The notes: generated by a model not told the origin, from the letters alone. A stretch of DNA of 64,000 nucleotides from Botryosphaeria dothidea (GCA_011503125.2 WWBZ02000016.1:1984001-2048000); one strand, 5' to 3'. Numbered from the stretch's first letter, positions 11,233 through 21,655 are shown. Made by a program: numbers and translations.

Positions 11233-11775
11233 GATGACAGGAAGGCTGGTTTGTAAGGGTTTCAGGAGACAAAATGAGAATAGAAGTAGGAGTGGAGGGT
11301 GCCGACGAGGACTATGGGGCAAATCAAAGCCCTGGAAGAAGGGATTATATGATAACTCGCTCCTGCGAGTCCTTCATGCCGGCATTACTACCGGTGTTGG
11401 TCGATTGGCTGGAGGCGGAGGCGTGGCATTTCCCCAGATTGTGTTGTGATTTCGGGGGCGGCTGAGCGGGATTGCGGGGGTGGAAGCTGTGGGCACGGCC
11501 AAGATTGGCTGGAAATGGTACAGTGAGTTGTGGCGCCCAGGCTACCAAGTCTCGGAAACCAGCCGCACGGGAAATTCCATATCGGAAAGAAAGGGCAACA
11601 AGATAAGTGAGCTGTTTTCAAACGGAGGCACCGGGGTTTTCCATAAGGAAACCAAAGATTATGTCTAGCCAAATACAGCAAAAAACTGGATCCTTTCAGG
11701 GGGACGTCAACTTTAGAGGCACATCAACCACTTCAATTGACATAAAATTATCTCAGAATTTCGAGAATTACATGA
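11233..11775. promoter_or_regulatory. promoter of the MFS gene and 3' flank of the hydrolase gene
   Basis: There is no gene. A TGCGGGGG site is at 11473, about 240 bp upstream of the transporter start. Confidence 0.5.
11473..11480 (+). promoter_or_regulatory. candidate operator TGCGGGGG upstream of the MFS gene
   Basis: The context GGGATTGCGGGGGTGGAAG shares the GCGGGGGTGGA core with the site upstream of the TF. Confidence 0.4.
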
Positions 11776-13606
11776 TTATACTGGCACGAATGGCAAAATT
11801 ACGTGGCTCGGATTCTCTGGACCCAAATGTACCCTGTGAACACCCTTGTTCCTCTCATGCTCCGGCCTTGGTGCAGAGTACGACTTGAACTCTGCGATGC
11901 CGGGATACTGGCCACCAACCTGAGAGAAAAAAATTTTCAGCACAATATATAGCTTTATGGGTTATTGAACCACTTACCGCGATGTTGACCGTTTCCCCAG
12001 CCTCGAAGTCCATGCTTACATTCCAAATCCCAATCTCGAGCCTGACAACCTCCCCTGGTGAAATTTTCTCTTCCACCTCATGCGGGTGGAACGGAAACTG
12101 GGGATGGATACTCTTACTCTCATCAATCGCCCTATGCGATGCTCTCAGCTGCCCCACGCTACCCTGATGTAAGTTCAGACTCGCGCGCTGCTTCTCTGGA
12201 ATCTCGTCGATGAACTTCACGGGAGTCGCTTCGACGGGGAAGTTCAGATGCATCAAGGTCTTCCCATCCTTGTTCTTCTTTCGCACTACAACGTAGACGC
12301 ACATGTCATTCTTATCCGGACACGACATATACAGCACCGCCTTCGGGAGACCGATTAGCCGCGCGCGCTTCGTGAACGTGTAGTCGAATTCGGCGACGCT
12401 GCCGAACTTTTCCGAATCGTACTCCTTTATCGCCGCCTCGCGCGATTCTTCCACCCCGAGCTTCCCGCCGTCTTGCAAGTACAGTTCGCGATATTCAGTG
12501 TTCGGGACGGGGTAGTTCTCGAGCTCAACGTCCTCGATGGCTTCCTTGTCGCCGAACTGCAGCACCGACCACCGCACTTTCGACGTATTCTCCCACCCGT
12601 TATCTAAGCCCTTGAGGTAGCGGTCGAAGAAGACCGCCAACTCCTCGTTGCTCTCGTGGACCGAGTAGAGCTCGAACCACTCCTGCTTGCTGCCCCACTT
12701 CAACCACTTCTTCTCATGCGGAATCTCCAGCCACGCACGTACACTACCCATCGTATGAATGCCAGACACATCCGAGCCCACGATGAAGGCAGGTGTCTGG
12801 ATCTTGGTCATATCCACGCGTTTGTCCTTCCAGTAGACATTCGCCGTCGGACACCTCCGATACATCTCGGCAAAGTCCTCGACGCCGGAGCCGCCCTTGA
12901 TGATCTCCTTGGTGATGAGGTCGAAATTGCTCATGCTGAAGATCCCGCCACGGCAAAACTGCTCGCGGAACAGGTCGCCCATGCCCTCCCACGGCGCGAT
13001 GGCCTTCAAGCTCGGCGGCTGCAGCGCGGCGACGAACCACTGCGAGATGGCCAGCGCCGAGTTCCCGGCCATGCCGACGGCGCCGCTGCACCACGCCATG
13101 CGCGCCACCGCCTCGACGACGTCGAACCCGTCCTCGGCGTCCTGGCTGCCCATCACCGGGATCTGCCCGTCCGAGTTGCCCGTGCCGCGCCCGTCGACGC
13201 TGACGAGCGCGTACCCCTTCGGGCACCAGCGCGCCGGGTCGAGCCCTTCGAACTTCTCGAGGCCGGAGAGCGCGGAGCGCGCCACGCAGCAGTGCCACAC
13301 CGTCATCGGCAGCATGTCCAGCGCCGAGTACTTCTTGCCGTAGCACGACCACGCCAGGGCGGCGGGCACTTTCTCGTCCGTGTCGGCGGGCCGGTACACG
13401 TCGGCGTAGAGGCGGCAGCCGTCGCGCACCACGATCTCGACGTCGTGCTCGACGCGTATGGGCGAGGTGAGGGCGCGCGTGTCCGGGAAGCGGCGCCAGC
13501 CGGCGGGCAGGACTTCGGATTTGCCCGGGTGGAAGCCTTGGTAGTTGTTCTTGCCGACTTCGGGGAGCCCGATGGGCTTGTAGGCGACTTGGATGGGGAT
13601 CGGCAT
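11776..13606 (-). CDS. CocE/NonD-type (X-Pro dipeptidyl-peptidase S15-like) alpha/beta hydrolase
   Basis: Two exons: complement(11776..11919, 11978..13606), 590 aa. The 58-nt intron (GTAAGT...CTCTCAG) restores a C-terminus ending VILPFVPV, typical of this family's jelly-roll domain. The N-terminal hydrolase domain has VEHDVEIVVRDGCRLYADVY, the oxyanion region SCYGKK, then SVDGRGTGNSDG and GMAGNSALAISQW, whose Ser is the expected nucleophile. VGSDVSGIHTMGS supplies the acid. The stretch KKWLKWGSKQEWFELY, where relatives usually carry a His, has none, so the triad may be incomplete or shifted. Family members hydrolyse esters and amides, including cocaine-esterase-like and acyl-transfer reactions. 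It is divergent from the PhyH gene across about 600 bp, suggesting shared control. Confidence 0.92.
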
Positions 13607-14213
13607 GGTGGGTATTGGGCTTGTGCCGTGTGTGAGCGTGTGGATGGCCGAGTCTCAGTCCTTGCTCTTTCTTTATTGAGGCTAAGGTCTTTCCGGGACA
13701 AGGAGAGGAATTTGTCTTGGTTTGTTCTTCTTGGGAGCCCAGAGCAGGGGAATGGAAACAATTGGTAGGACTGGAAGGCAAAGCGGATTGCGGAGCTTGG
13801 AGAACATTTCAACACAGAAATTGTTTCCGGATTGTGGAGAGGGAAATGGCCAAGTCGGGAGGGTGTTGCACCGGCTCGGGTGATCTCCATGGCGTTCTCC
13901 AGGGTCCTGCCCGCACATCCGAAGGAACTGTGGCTGGTGTGGCATCGGATACGATGCAGTGCGGAGGCGGGCCAGGGCTGGAACTGCGGGGGATCATCTT
14001 CCTCCCCACACTCGACTTGCGCGTTTCGGGCAAGATGCATTGGCCCCACTCCCGCAATCCCTACGGAAGTGCGTTGAATGTGTTGTGTGTGTGAGCTGAT
14101 GGGAGCAGATTATTTATTCCGTTCCGAGACTGTGCTCTAGATGTGGCATCGGCCTTGAATTGAGCATATCCTACTTATCATTTGTTCTTCGTCTCAACCT
14201 CAGAGGCAGCAAA
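13607..14213. promoter_or_regulatory. bidirectional promoter region between the hydrolase and the PhyH dioxygenase
   Basis: The two genes are transcribed away from each other. A TGCGGGGG site lies at 13985, and an AT-rich TATTTATT stretch near 14108 precedes the PhyH start by about 100 bp. No other gene is visible. Confidence 0.6.
13985..13992 (+). promoter_or_regulatory. candidate operator TGCGGGGG in the divergent promoter
   Basis: The context GGAACTGCGGGGGATCA matches the TF-promoter site over GGAACTGCGGGGG. It lies 379 bp from the hydrolase start and 222 bp from the PhyH start. Confidence 0.4.
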
Positions 14214-15339
14214 ATGGGCAGCTACGATTACTCGTCGAAAGACCTCCTCGAACATGATGGAAAGAGCTTTGGCGACTGGCGCGACGGCTTCCATCGCGAC
14301 GGCATCGCCATCATCAAGAACGTGATCAGCCCGGAAAAGGCTGAGTACTATCGTCAGAAGCAGATTGAATGGCTGCAGTCCTTCAATCTGGGATTCGATC
14401 CAAATGACAAGAGCACCTGGACCCAAGACCATCTTCCTGTTAGCTTCAAAGGCGGAATGTACTTTGCCTACTCGGTGACGCATGAGAAGTTCATGTGGGA
14501 GGGCCGAACGTAAGACTCCCCGTTTTCATTTGTATCATCACTCGCTCTCAGTCCCGCACAAGGCTAAGCAGAGGGTTCAACAGGGAGCCAAAGGTCCAGC
14601 AAATCTTTGCCGACCTTTGGGGCACGGACGAGCTCCTCTGCTCCTTCGACGGCATGAACATCACGCTTCCCCAGCAGAAGGATCTCACCTGGTCGCCATG
14701 GCCGCACTGCGACCAGAACCCCCAGCGCAAGGGCATGCAGTGCGTGCAGGGCCTCCTCAACTACGCACCAAACGGACCCAATGACGGCGGACTTATCCTC
14801 ATGAAGGGCTCTAGCAAGCTATTCGATACCTTCTTCCGCGAAACGCGCCAACAGGCCGCTCACGAGGATGCGCCTCCTCCCGAGGAGGATTTCAAGGACT
14901 TGTTCATCTTCACTGAGGATGATGTGAAGTGGTTTGAGGACCATGGGTGCGAAATGATCAAGACTTGTTTGGATCCGGGCGATTTCGTGCTCTGGGATAG
15001 CAGGACAATGCATTATGCGAAGCACCCCGAGGGCGATGTGATCCGGTCAGCGCAGTATATTTGCATGACGCCGGCAAAGTTTGCCAAGAAGGAGGACCTG
15101 GAGCTGAAGGCACAGATGTTCAAGGAGCACCAAGGAACGACACATTGGCCACACTGGTGAGTTTTGATCCTGCATTGGAGCTTGGAATTGATGACTGATG
15201 TGATATCCGCAGCAACATTCGCAAGCAAGGCCCGCCTATGAGGAACGGAAAGGTTGATGCTTTGAACAGGACGGCGCCAATCGATCCTCCGGAGGTTACG
15301 GACAGAATCCTGCAGCTGGCAGCAGTCAAAGCTTACTGA
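14214..15339 (+). CDS. phytanoyl-CoA dioxygenase (PhyH) family 2-oxoglutarate/Fe(II) oxygenase
   Basis: Three exons: 14214..14509, 14572..15156, 15213..15339, 335 aa, all GT-AG and frame-consistent. PhyH enzymes hydroxylate or otherwise oxidise substrates using Fe(II), O2 and 2-oxoglutarate. HCD in WPHCDQNP is the HxD iron pair. The distal His is in SRTMHYAKHPEGDVIR, and the Arg that follows is positioned to hold 2-oxoglutarate. GLLNYAPNGPNDGGLILMKG and PGDFVLWDSR are standard double-stranded beta-helix blocks. I chose the ATG at 14214 (MGSYDYSS) over the upstream in-frame ATG at about 14160 because the upstream extension looks like leader. It is divergent from the CocE-type hydrolase and followed on the same strand by a second 2OG oxygenase. 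Confidence 0.93.
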
Positions 15340-15775
15340 TGCAGATTCGTGGACGAGAATATTCGGTCTGGAAGCGGAGTTTGGTTCTCATCCGGCAACA
15401 AGGATTTCCAAGAATAAGACAGTATAGCCAGAAGTGAGCGATATCTATCCAACCACAGTAAGGTGTTTTGTGAAGACACAGATTTCGGAAGTTTGGTACT
15501 CTTGCCGTGCAGCGGCAGGCCATCTCTGACGTGCTTGCGGGGAAATCGCACGAACACCAACCATATGTGGAAAGCCGAGATGTGCTCTCCTAATACGTAC
15601 CGTAAACAAGCAACGTGATTGGGAGGCTTCAAGCGGCATCCTTGGTGCGGGACCGTCCTGACTGATCCCACCAGCGCGCTATCGCTGCAGTATGTGATGT
15701 TTTTAAGGCTGATGACCTGCATCCCATGAGTCGACTGCGATGATTCTTGTGAAACCCCGGTTGGCGAACTTTAAA
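15340..15775. promoter_or_regulatory. promoter of the second oxygenase
   Basis: There is no gene. A TGCGGGG core is present at 15536. Confidence 0.5.
15536..15542 (+). promoter_or_regulatory. candidate operator TGCGGGG upstream of the 2OG oxygenase
   Basis: The context GCTTGCGGGGAAATCGCA lies about 240 bp upstream of the start. Confidence 0.35.
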
Positions 15776-16978
15776 ATGACTACCCAAGTCGAGACTGTGA
15801 GGACATCTCCAGAGCTGCCACGCTATATCCAAGTACCGGAGACGAAATATGAGTGTATGCCATCATTCGGGTTGTGAAATCGTGCGACGTACTAATCGAG
15901 ACCAAAGTGGACTGGGCGGATCTGGCAACGCTAGACCTTTCCCAATATGACACGCCGGGAGGGAGACAGAAATTAGCTGCGCAGCTCTTCGATGCCATTC
16001 AGAATGTTGGTAAGTGAGCCGGAGTTGGGCATTGAGTACGGCTGCTAACTTCAAGAAGGCTTCTTCTACGTGACGAACTTCGGGTTGAGCCAGGAAGAAG
16101 TGGACCGTCAATTCGCCATAGGAAAAGAACTCTTCAAGATTCCGATGGAAGAGAAGCTGAAGTACCGAGCAAACCTCGAAGAAGGTGGTTACAACGGCTA
16201 CAAGCCGTTGGGTCTGCGAGAGATTCGGCCCGGGAAGTTTGACAACACGGAGATTTACAACATCCCCAAATTCATTCCGGCTTACGAGCAGGAGCACCCA
16301 GAGATCATCAAGCAGAATCGGCCGGAGATTGAGCGTTTTGCTCGGCGCATCTTCGATGAGATTGTCAAGAAACTGCTGGTCCTGCTAGCCATCGTGCTGG
16401 AACTACCGGAGGACTACTTCCTGGAGAGACACCGGTACGAGGACAAGAGTGACTGCCATCTCCGATACATGAAGTACCACAAGCGAAGTGCGCAGGAGAA
16501 CGCAGAGCTCGAGAACGTGTGGGTCAAGGGGCACACGGACTTTGGCAGCCTGACCCTGCTTTTCCGTCAACCAGTGGCGTCGCTCCAAGTGCGGACGCCT
16601 TCAGGCGAATGGAAGTACGTCAAGCCGCACCCGGCAAGCATCACCGTCAATCTGGCGGACTACCTGGATTTCGTCACAAACGGGTTCCTCAAGAGCAGCA
16701 TTCATCGGGTGGTCGCGCCGCCACCAGACCAGACGGATGTAGACAGGCACGGAGTGCTGTACTTTGTGAGGCCGACGGACGACACAGAGCTGCGCGTGGT
16801 GCAAAGCGAGGTGCTGGAGAAGCTGGGGTACGACCAGATCAAGGACAAGGCGGCGGTTGGGATCATGGCAGGACAGTGGGTGAAGGGCAGGGTCAAGACG
16901 AACGTGATGAAGGTGCCGGAGAAGGGAAAGAACGACCACTTCATCGTCAACGGGGTCAAGGCGACATACTACGACTGA
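15776..16978 (+). CDS. isopenicillin-N-synthase-like 2-oxoglutarate/Fe(II) oxygenase
   Basis: Three exons: 15776..15854, 15908..16009, 16059..16978, 366 aa. The first donor was set at GTATGC because this gives KYELDWADLATLDLS in frame. DIOX_N features come first: LAAQLFDAIQNVGFFYVTNFG, then QFAIGKELFKIP. The catalytic core has GHTDFGSLTLLF (HxD) and FLKSSIHRVVAPP (distal His). RHGVLYFVRPTDD stands where the 2-oxoglutarate-binding strand usually lies. Enzymes of this family catalyse hydroxylation, desaturation or ring closure in secondary metabolism. It is the second non-heme iron oxygenase in a row on this strand, so the pathway probably has two successive oxidations. Substrate is unknown. 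Confidence 0.93.
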
Positions 16979-17394
16979 GCTGGAGCTGGATCGGCATTGG
17001 TTTCAGGCTGGGGTCCGTGCACTCGCCGGCACAAGCTTACCAGCTGTCGAGCTGGAGTGGGCTCGGCGACGTCAGCATCAGACTGCAGTTATAATAGCAG
17101 GCCTCGCGCTGCAGGATCCAGCGCGCTGTCTGCTTCACAATGCAAGCCCTCACACGAATCAATTGCCGCCGTCTGCTCGCGTTGCGCCGCCCAAGCTGCC
17201 GCGGCTCGCCCGTCATTATTAATCATGCGGGGTACAAGCTGCCGGAGATAGCTGTAGCTCCGTCACCGTGTCATGACGTGCTGTCCCGCTCCCACTTTTC
17301 GACATCACGGTAACCCACCTCGTTTGCGCCGTTCAAAGTCTTCCGCCTCACTCAATTCCTCAGCCACCTCAACCAAAATCGTCCCCAAGCAGCA
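16979..17394. promoter_or_regulatory. promoter of the aldo/keto reductase gene
   Basis: There is no gene. TGCGGGG occurs at 17226. Downstream of it is a CT/CA-rich leader before the ATG. Confidence 0.5.
17226..17232 (+). promoter_or_regulatory. candidate operator TGCGGGG upstream of the aldo/keto reductase
   Basis: It lies about 163 bp upstream of the ATG; a CCGG follows 13 bp later. Confidence 0.3.
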
Positions 17395-18682
17395 ATGGCC
17401 GTCCGCTCCGTTTTCGACCCCAAGGACATGCCTTTCAGGCACCTGGGCCCTACCGGCCTGAAGGTCTCCGTCTTCTCGCTCGGTGGCTGGCTGACCTACG
17501 GCGGCACCCAGAAGGGCAGCATTGTCAAGGAGTGCCTGCAGGCCGCCTGGGACAATGGCATCAACTTCTTCGACACCGCCGAGGTCTACGCCAACGGTCA
17601 GTCTGAGATCGAGATGGGCCAGGCCCTGAAGGAGCTGGACTGGCCTAGGGACGAGTACGTCCTCTCCACCAAGGTCTGTGCTCTGAAAGCCTCCTCCCTA
17701 GAGCGAGCTGACACGCCCAAGGTCTTCTTCGGTACCGGCAGGAAGGAGCCCAACACCAGGGGTCTCTCGCGCAAGCACGTTGTCGAAGGTCTCAAGTCCT
17801 CCCTCCAGCGTCTTGATCAGCCTTACGTCGACATCGTCTTCGCCCACCGCCCCGACGTTGGGTATACTACCCCATTGGCCTCCCAATTTAGCCTGAATAC
17901 TGACCACATGCAGCACTCCTATGAAGGAGATCGTCGAGGGCTTCACTCAAGTCATTCGCAACCTGAACCTTGCCTACTACTGGGGTGCGTGCCATTGCTC
18001 CGGTCCCCTGCAAACTTTTGGCTAACTTTCTTCGACAGGCACCTCCGAGTGGAGCGCTACTCAGATCACCGAGGCTACGCTCATTGCCGAGAAGTACAAC
18101 CTCATCGCTCCCGTCGTCGAGCAGCCCCAGTACAACGCCTTCCACCGCGAGCGCTTCGAAGTCGAGTACGACCCCATCTTCAAGCAGTTCCAGTACGGCA
18201 CCACCATCTGGAGCCCTCTTGCCTCTGGTCTCTTGACCGGCAAGTACAACGATGGCATTCCTGAGGACTCGCGTTTCGCCAACAACAAGGCTTTCTTCGA
18301 GGACACCATCAAGAAGCTCAAGGAGCCCGAGGGCCAGGCCAAGATCGAGAAGGTCAAGAAGCTCACCGCCGTTGCCGAGAGGCTTGGTGGCACTCCCAGC
18401 CAGCTTGCTCTGGCTTGGGCCGCCAAGAACCCCAACGTGAGCACCGTCATCCTTGGTGCCACCAAGGTCGAGCAAATTCACGACAACTGCAAGGCTCTGA
18501 AGCTGCTGGACAAGCTGACTCCGGAGGTTCTCGAGGAGATCGAGAAGATTCTGGACAACAAGCCCGCCGCCAAGCCTACTTTCGGTCGGGAGAGGTAGGT
18601 GTGAGTACTTTTGCACATCGTTCATGTCTTGTTTGCACGTCATGAACTAACACGTCTTAGGTTGAGACAGGCAAAGCTCTGA
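17395..18682 (+). CDS. aldo/keto reductase, voltage-gated K+ channel beta-subunit type
   Basis: Five exons: 17395..17673, 17722..17861, 17914..17984, 18039..18594, 18661..18682, 355 aa. The last intron (GTAGGT ... ACTAAC ... CTTAG) overlaps a TAG in the unspliced frame; if it is retained, the protein ends at 18598 as GRER. The TIM-barrel tetrad is visible: [15 protein letters not shown] (Asp and Tyr), LSTK (Lys) and IVFAHRPDV (His). NADPH-binding blocks follow, including [30 protein letters not shown] and [14 protein letters not shown]. It reduces aldehydes or ketones with NADPH; substrate unknown. Codon use is more biased and the sequence more conserved-looking than its neighbours, so this may be a housekeeping gene that flanks the cluster rather than belonging to it. 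Confidence 0.93.
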
Positions 18683-19286
18683 GCTTCTGAAATGAGAAAC
18701 GAATTAGCGAGAATAAGAAAAGAATGCAAAAGACGGACGCAATCAGACGTCATATTTCAAGCATCCATACCTCAATTGTGTATATGATTTTTGCCCTAAT
18801 CCTGTGATGATGATGGATTATCGCACCTTGCTTAGTGTTGGCATTGATGGAGCTTCGGCAAGATGAATGTCAAGGTAGGTGTTGGGGCGAGAAATGCGGA
18901 AATTGTCCTTGATCCTCGCCAACGCCCTTATCGGACAAAGCAGTCCCGACACCAGACAAGCCATGGCACGCTTTCCGATTGTGGAGAATAGTATCGGCAT
19001 CTTCAATCACAATCAAGAGCTTAACATGCCACTCCACTGTGTTGAAAATACAACCTCGTAAGCCAGGGAACTTTCCTCTCGATTCAGTAGCTCTCGACCA
19101 CGTTCGAGGATCTACATACTGGAAGGGCTGGCCCCAACCGAGTTCGTCCAAGTCTCTTCAAGGCTACCAAGCGGCCTCGTGCTGTGAGCTCCAAAACAAG
19201 ACATGCTGATTCGTCCCTGCCATCGGCCTTCTGCCCACATGGTTCTGCTACCTCAGAAAACCGAGCACAACTGTCCTTGGAAGCCC
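18683..19286. other. convergent intergenic region
   Basis: 3' flanks of the aldo/keto reductase and of family copy A. I see nothing else. Confidence 0.55.
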
Positions 19287-19979
19287 TCACTTCTCCTTCG
19301 CCGCCGCCACCACCCTCTTCGCCATGTCCTCCAGCACACCGCGAATCGGCTCGAGATCCTGGCGCTCGGTGCGGGCCAGCACGCTGATGGCGCGGTAGTC
19401 GGCCTCGATGGCGGTCCGCAGCGCCTCGAGCGCGGCGCGCTGCTCGTCGGTGAAGTTGTCGGCCGACAGCGGACGCCTGTCCTTGCGGGCGTCGGCACGC
19501 AGCTCGCGCAACACCTTCTCGATGCCGAAGTACGCCGTTTGGCGGCGGTTCAGGCGGTGGAGCGCGTTGAGGAAGACGTACGAGTAGCTGCGCAGGCGCG
19601 GCAGCAGGAAGTGGCGCCAGTCGTCGTCGTCGTCGTCGTCGTCGTCTTCGTGGCCCGTAGGGTCCCACGCGCCGGGCTTGTTGCGGCGCTCGTGCTTGTC
19701 CTGTCGGGCCGGGCGGCCGTTGTCAGCGGGGATGTTACAAGGTGGGGAGGTTGGAGGGTTTGTACTGGCCTTGTGCTTCTTGTTGTTGTTGCTGTCCGGG
19801 AGGTTGTGCACCTGGCGGTGCGCTTCCAGCTCTTTCTCGAGGCCGGAGAGTTCGGCGCGCTTCTGCGAGATCTTCTCTTCCAGCTCGGTCTGGCGAGCTG
19901 CGGCAGTGGACGTTTGCGGAGGCTGAGGTGCCGTCGAAGGGCCGGCGTGGGAGCTGGAGGACCTGGTTGGCAGCGCCAT
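19287..19979 (-). CDS. tandem coiled-coil family, copy A (unknown function)
   Basis: Single exon, 230 aa from MALPTRSSS; a longer start at 20036 is possible. I do not recognise the family. A disordered Ser/Pro/Thr N-terminus leads to a predicted coiled coil (TELEEKISQKRAELSGLEKE) around residues 32-60. A basic linker and a nine-Asp tract follow. The C-terminal helical region ends with the motif shared by all four copies, here NFTDEQRAALEALRTAIEAD followed by YRAISVL. Copies B, C and D have an intron right after the coiled coil. Here the equivalent stretch (about 75 nt ending CTGAC...CCCGACAG) is open reading frame, and splicing it would break the frame. So copy A has either lost the intron boundary or gained intron sequence as coding sequence. 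Confidence 0.75.
   Translation of the reverse strand: MALPTRSSSSHAGPSTAPQPPQTSTAAARQTELEEKISQKRAELSGLEKELEAHRQVHNLPDSNNNKKHKASTNPPTSPPCNIPADNGRPARQDKHERRNKPGAWDPTGHEDDDDDDDDDWRHFLLPRLRSYSYVFLNALHRLNRRQTAYFGIEKVLRELRADARKDRRPLSADNFTDEQRAALEALRTAIEADYRAISVLARTERQDLEPIRGVLEDMAKRVVAAAKEK
19619..19646. repeat. trinucleotide repeat (TCG/GAC)n in copy A
   Basis: About nine GTC units on the + strand encode the aspartate tract of copy A on the minus strand. Confidence 0.9.
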
Positions 19980-20508
19980 TGTGAATCTGGTCGCGGTGGA
20001 AGTTGTGTCCGAAGAGGTGAAGTGCCGGATTCGCATGTCGGAGGATTTACTCGAGACCGCGTTTGCTCAGTGGGGGACAGAGGATGTACGCGTCGAGGCG
20101 GTAGAGGTAGATGGCAGGACAAAATATAGAGCCTTGGGCTCCTGCTAATCCTCGGAGGAGACGGGGACGGCAGCCTGGGAGTGCAATCACTGGAAGCTTG
20201 ATCACTTTTACCACCAAGATATTCTTGTCTCGAATAGTCATATTTCTCACATTGGCTGTCAATGAGCAATGACCTTCATCTATATACTTTGAGCTACGAA
20301 CAGCATTATGAAATTTGAGATATCAGTCTTGAGCTCCCTAGCCAGCAACCCTCCAGACGCCGACCCCTCCTGCCCTATCTCGAAACCTAGACTTGAGGGT
20401 TTCCAGACTGGCTTTTGATCGCAAATTTTGGAAAGAGGTCCGTTCACCGTTCTGTTGACCTCAGGCCCTTTCCCATGCGTTGGTGACTGTGTGAGTCGTA
20501 CGGCGAGT
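19980..20508. other. spacer between copies A and B
   Basis: 5' flank of copy A and 3' flank of copy B. I recognise nothing in it. Confidence 0.5.
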
Positions 20509-21274
20509 TCACCCCTTCAGCCTACCCCCAGCTCTTCCATATACCTCCTCCAAGCGGGATCTATTGGTCTTCTTCTCGATCGCTGTCTTAGTGAGCATTC
20601 GAGAGATCCTTTCATGCATGATAGCGACTTCAGTTGTGTTCAGCCGATAGACAGCATTTTTATCCGCCTTCATAGAGTTGCTCAAGATGTCCAAGGCGGC
20701 GATTTCCCTCTCCGTGAATGTGTGGAAAGGAACCTGGTTCTGATCTGATTCGTGAAGCTTCTTCAAGACCGCGTAGGTGTCCTTGTACCATTTACTCCTG
20801 TTGAGCGTGGATTTGCTCAGGTACTCCAGCTGTTTGATGATGTCCTCGAGCTCGTCAAACAGCTGCGGCTTTTCCTCGTCGTCTGCGCTGGCTAGATGCT
20901 GCTCCCACTTCTACGTTCACACCATTAGCAATTTTCTCCGGCGGTGTCGTCCATGCCGTTAGGCGGGGCTGGCTCACCCTCTTCTTCCTCTGAGTCTGTG
21001 CCAGTCCTTTGAGCTGCTGCTGCCTTGCAGGCTCCAGTTGCATCTCGAGGATCTCGATCTCCAGCTGCTTCCGCGCAATTTGACGCTCGATGCTCTGCTG
21101 GTCGGTATCAGGAAGTGAGGGCTGGCGGGTGCCCATGTTGTCGGCTGAGCTGGATGGCTCAACTGATGCAGGCGGGTCAGCTTTGTCGATATCTGAGCTT
21201 TGTACCATATTTGGCGAGGATTCTGTGCAATCGCTGTTGGTTTTTTGGATGGTACCGGATGCTGTCGGTGGCAT
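20509..21274 (-). CDS. tandem coiled-coil family, copy B (unknown function)
   Basis: Two exons: complement(20509..20910, 20978..21274), 232 aa. A Ser/Asp-rich disordered N-terminus of about 55 residues is followed by the coiled coil SIERQIARKQLEIEILEMQL and a basic QTQRKKR. The intron (GTGAGC ... TGCTAATGG ... GTAG) comes directly after that, in phase 0, and exon 2 opens with KWEQHLAS. Exon 2 carries a helical region with ELEDIIKQLEYLS and then the family motif VPFHTFTEREIAALDILSN followed by SMKADKNAV. Intron position, phase and the residues on both sides match copy C. No known domain is apparent to me. Confidence 0.75.
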
Positions 21275-21655
21275 TGTGGGGTCGGCTGGTCTCTTGTTGT
21301 GAACAGTTGGGAGTTTTGGGTAGAGCGACGTTTGGGGCAGTCGTGTTGCAGAGTACGCTAGCCAAATACAGTCTCAGAAAGAGACAGTGTTGAAGCTCCC
21401 AAACGCAGGATAATTATTACCTATGAGGAAAGGAGGAGTAGAGCTAGCAAAAACCGCACCTCACATGGCACAGGCTCGAGGCTCTGGCTGTTCTGAAGAA
21501 CGAAGGCAAAAATTGCATCTCTTTGGTTGGCAGATTTATGATGGATCAAAATAGACTTTCTCATCAATGGCCACATTCTTTGCTTCTCATTTTCTCTGTT
21601 AATCTCTCAGAAGCCCAATCCAGCCCCAGTTTTCTTTTCTTTTTTCAAGCCGCCG
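21275..21655. other. spacer between copies B and C
   Basis: AT-richer than the cluster region. I see no gene. Confidence 0.5.
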
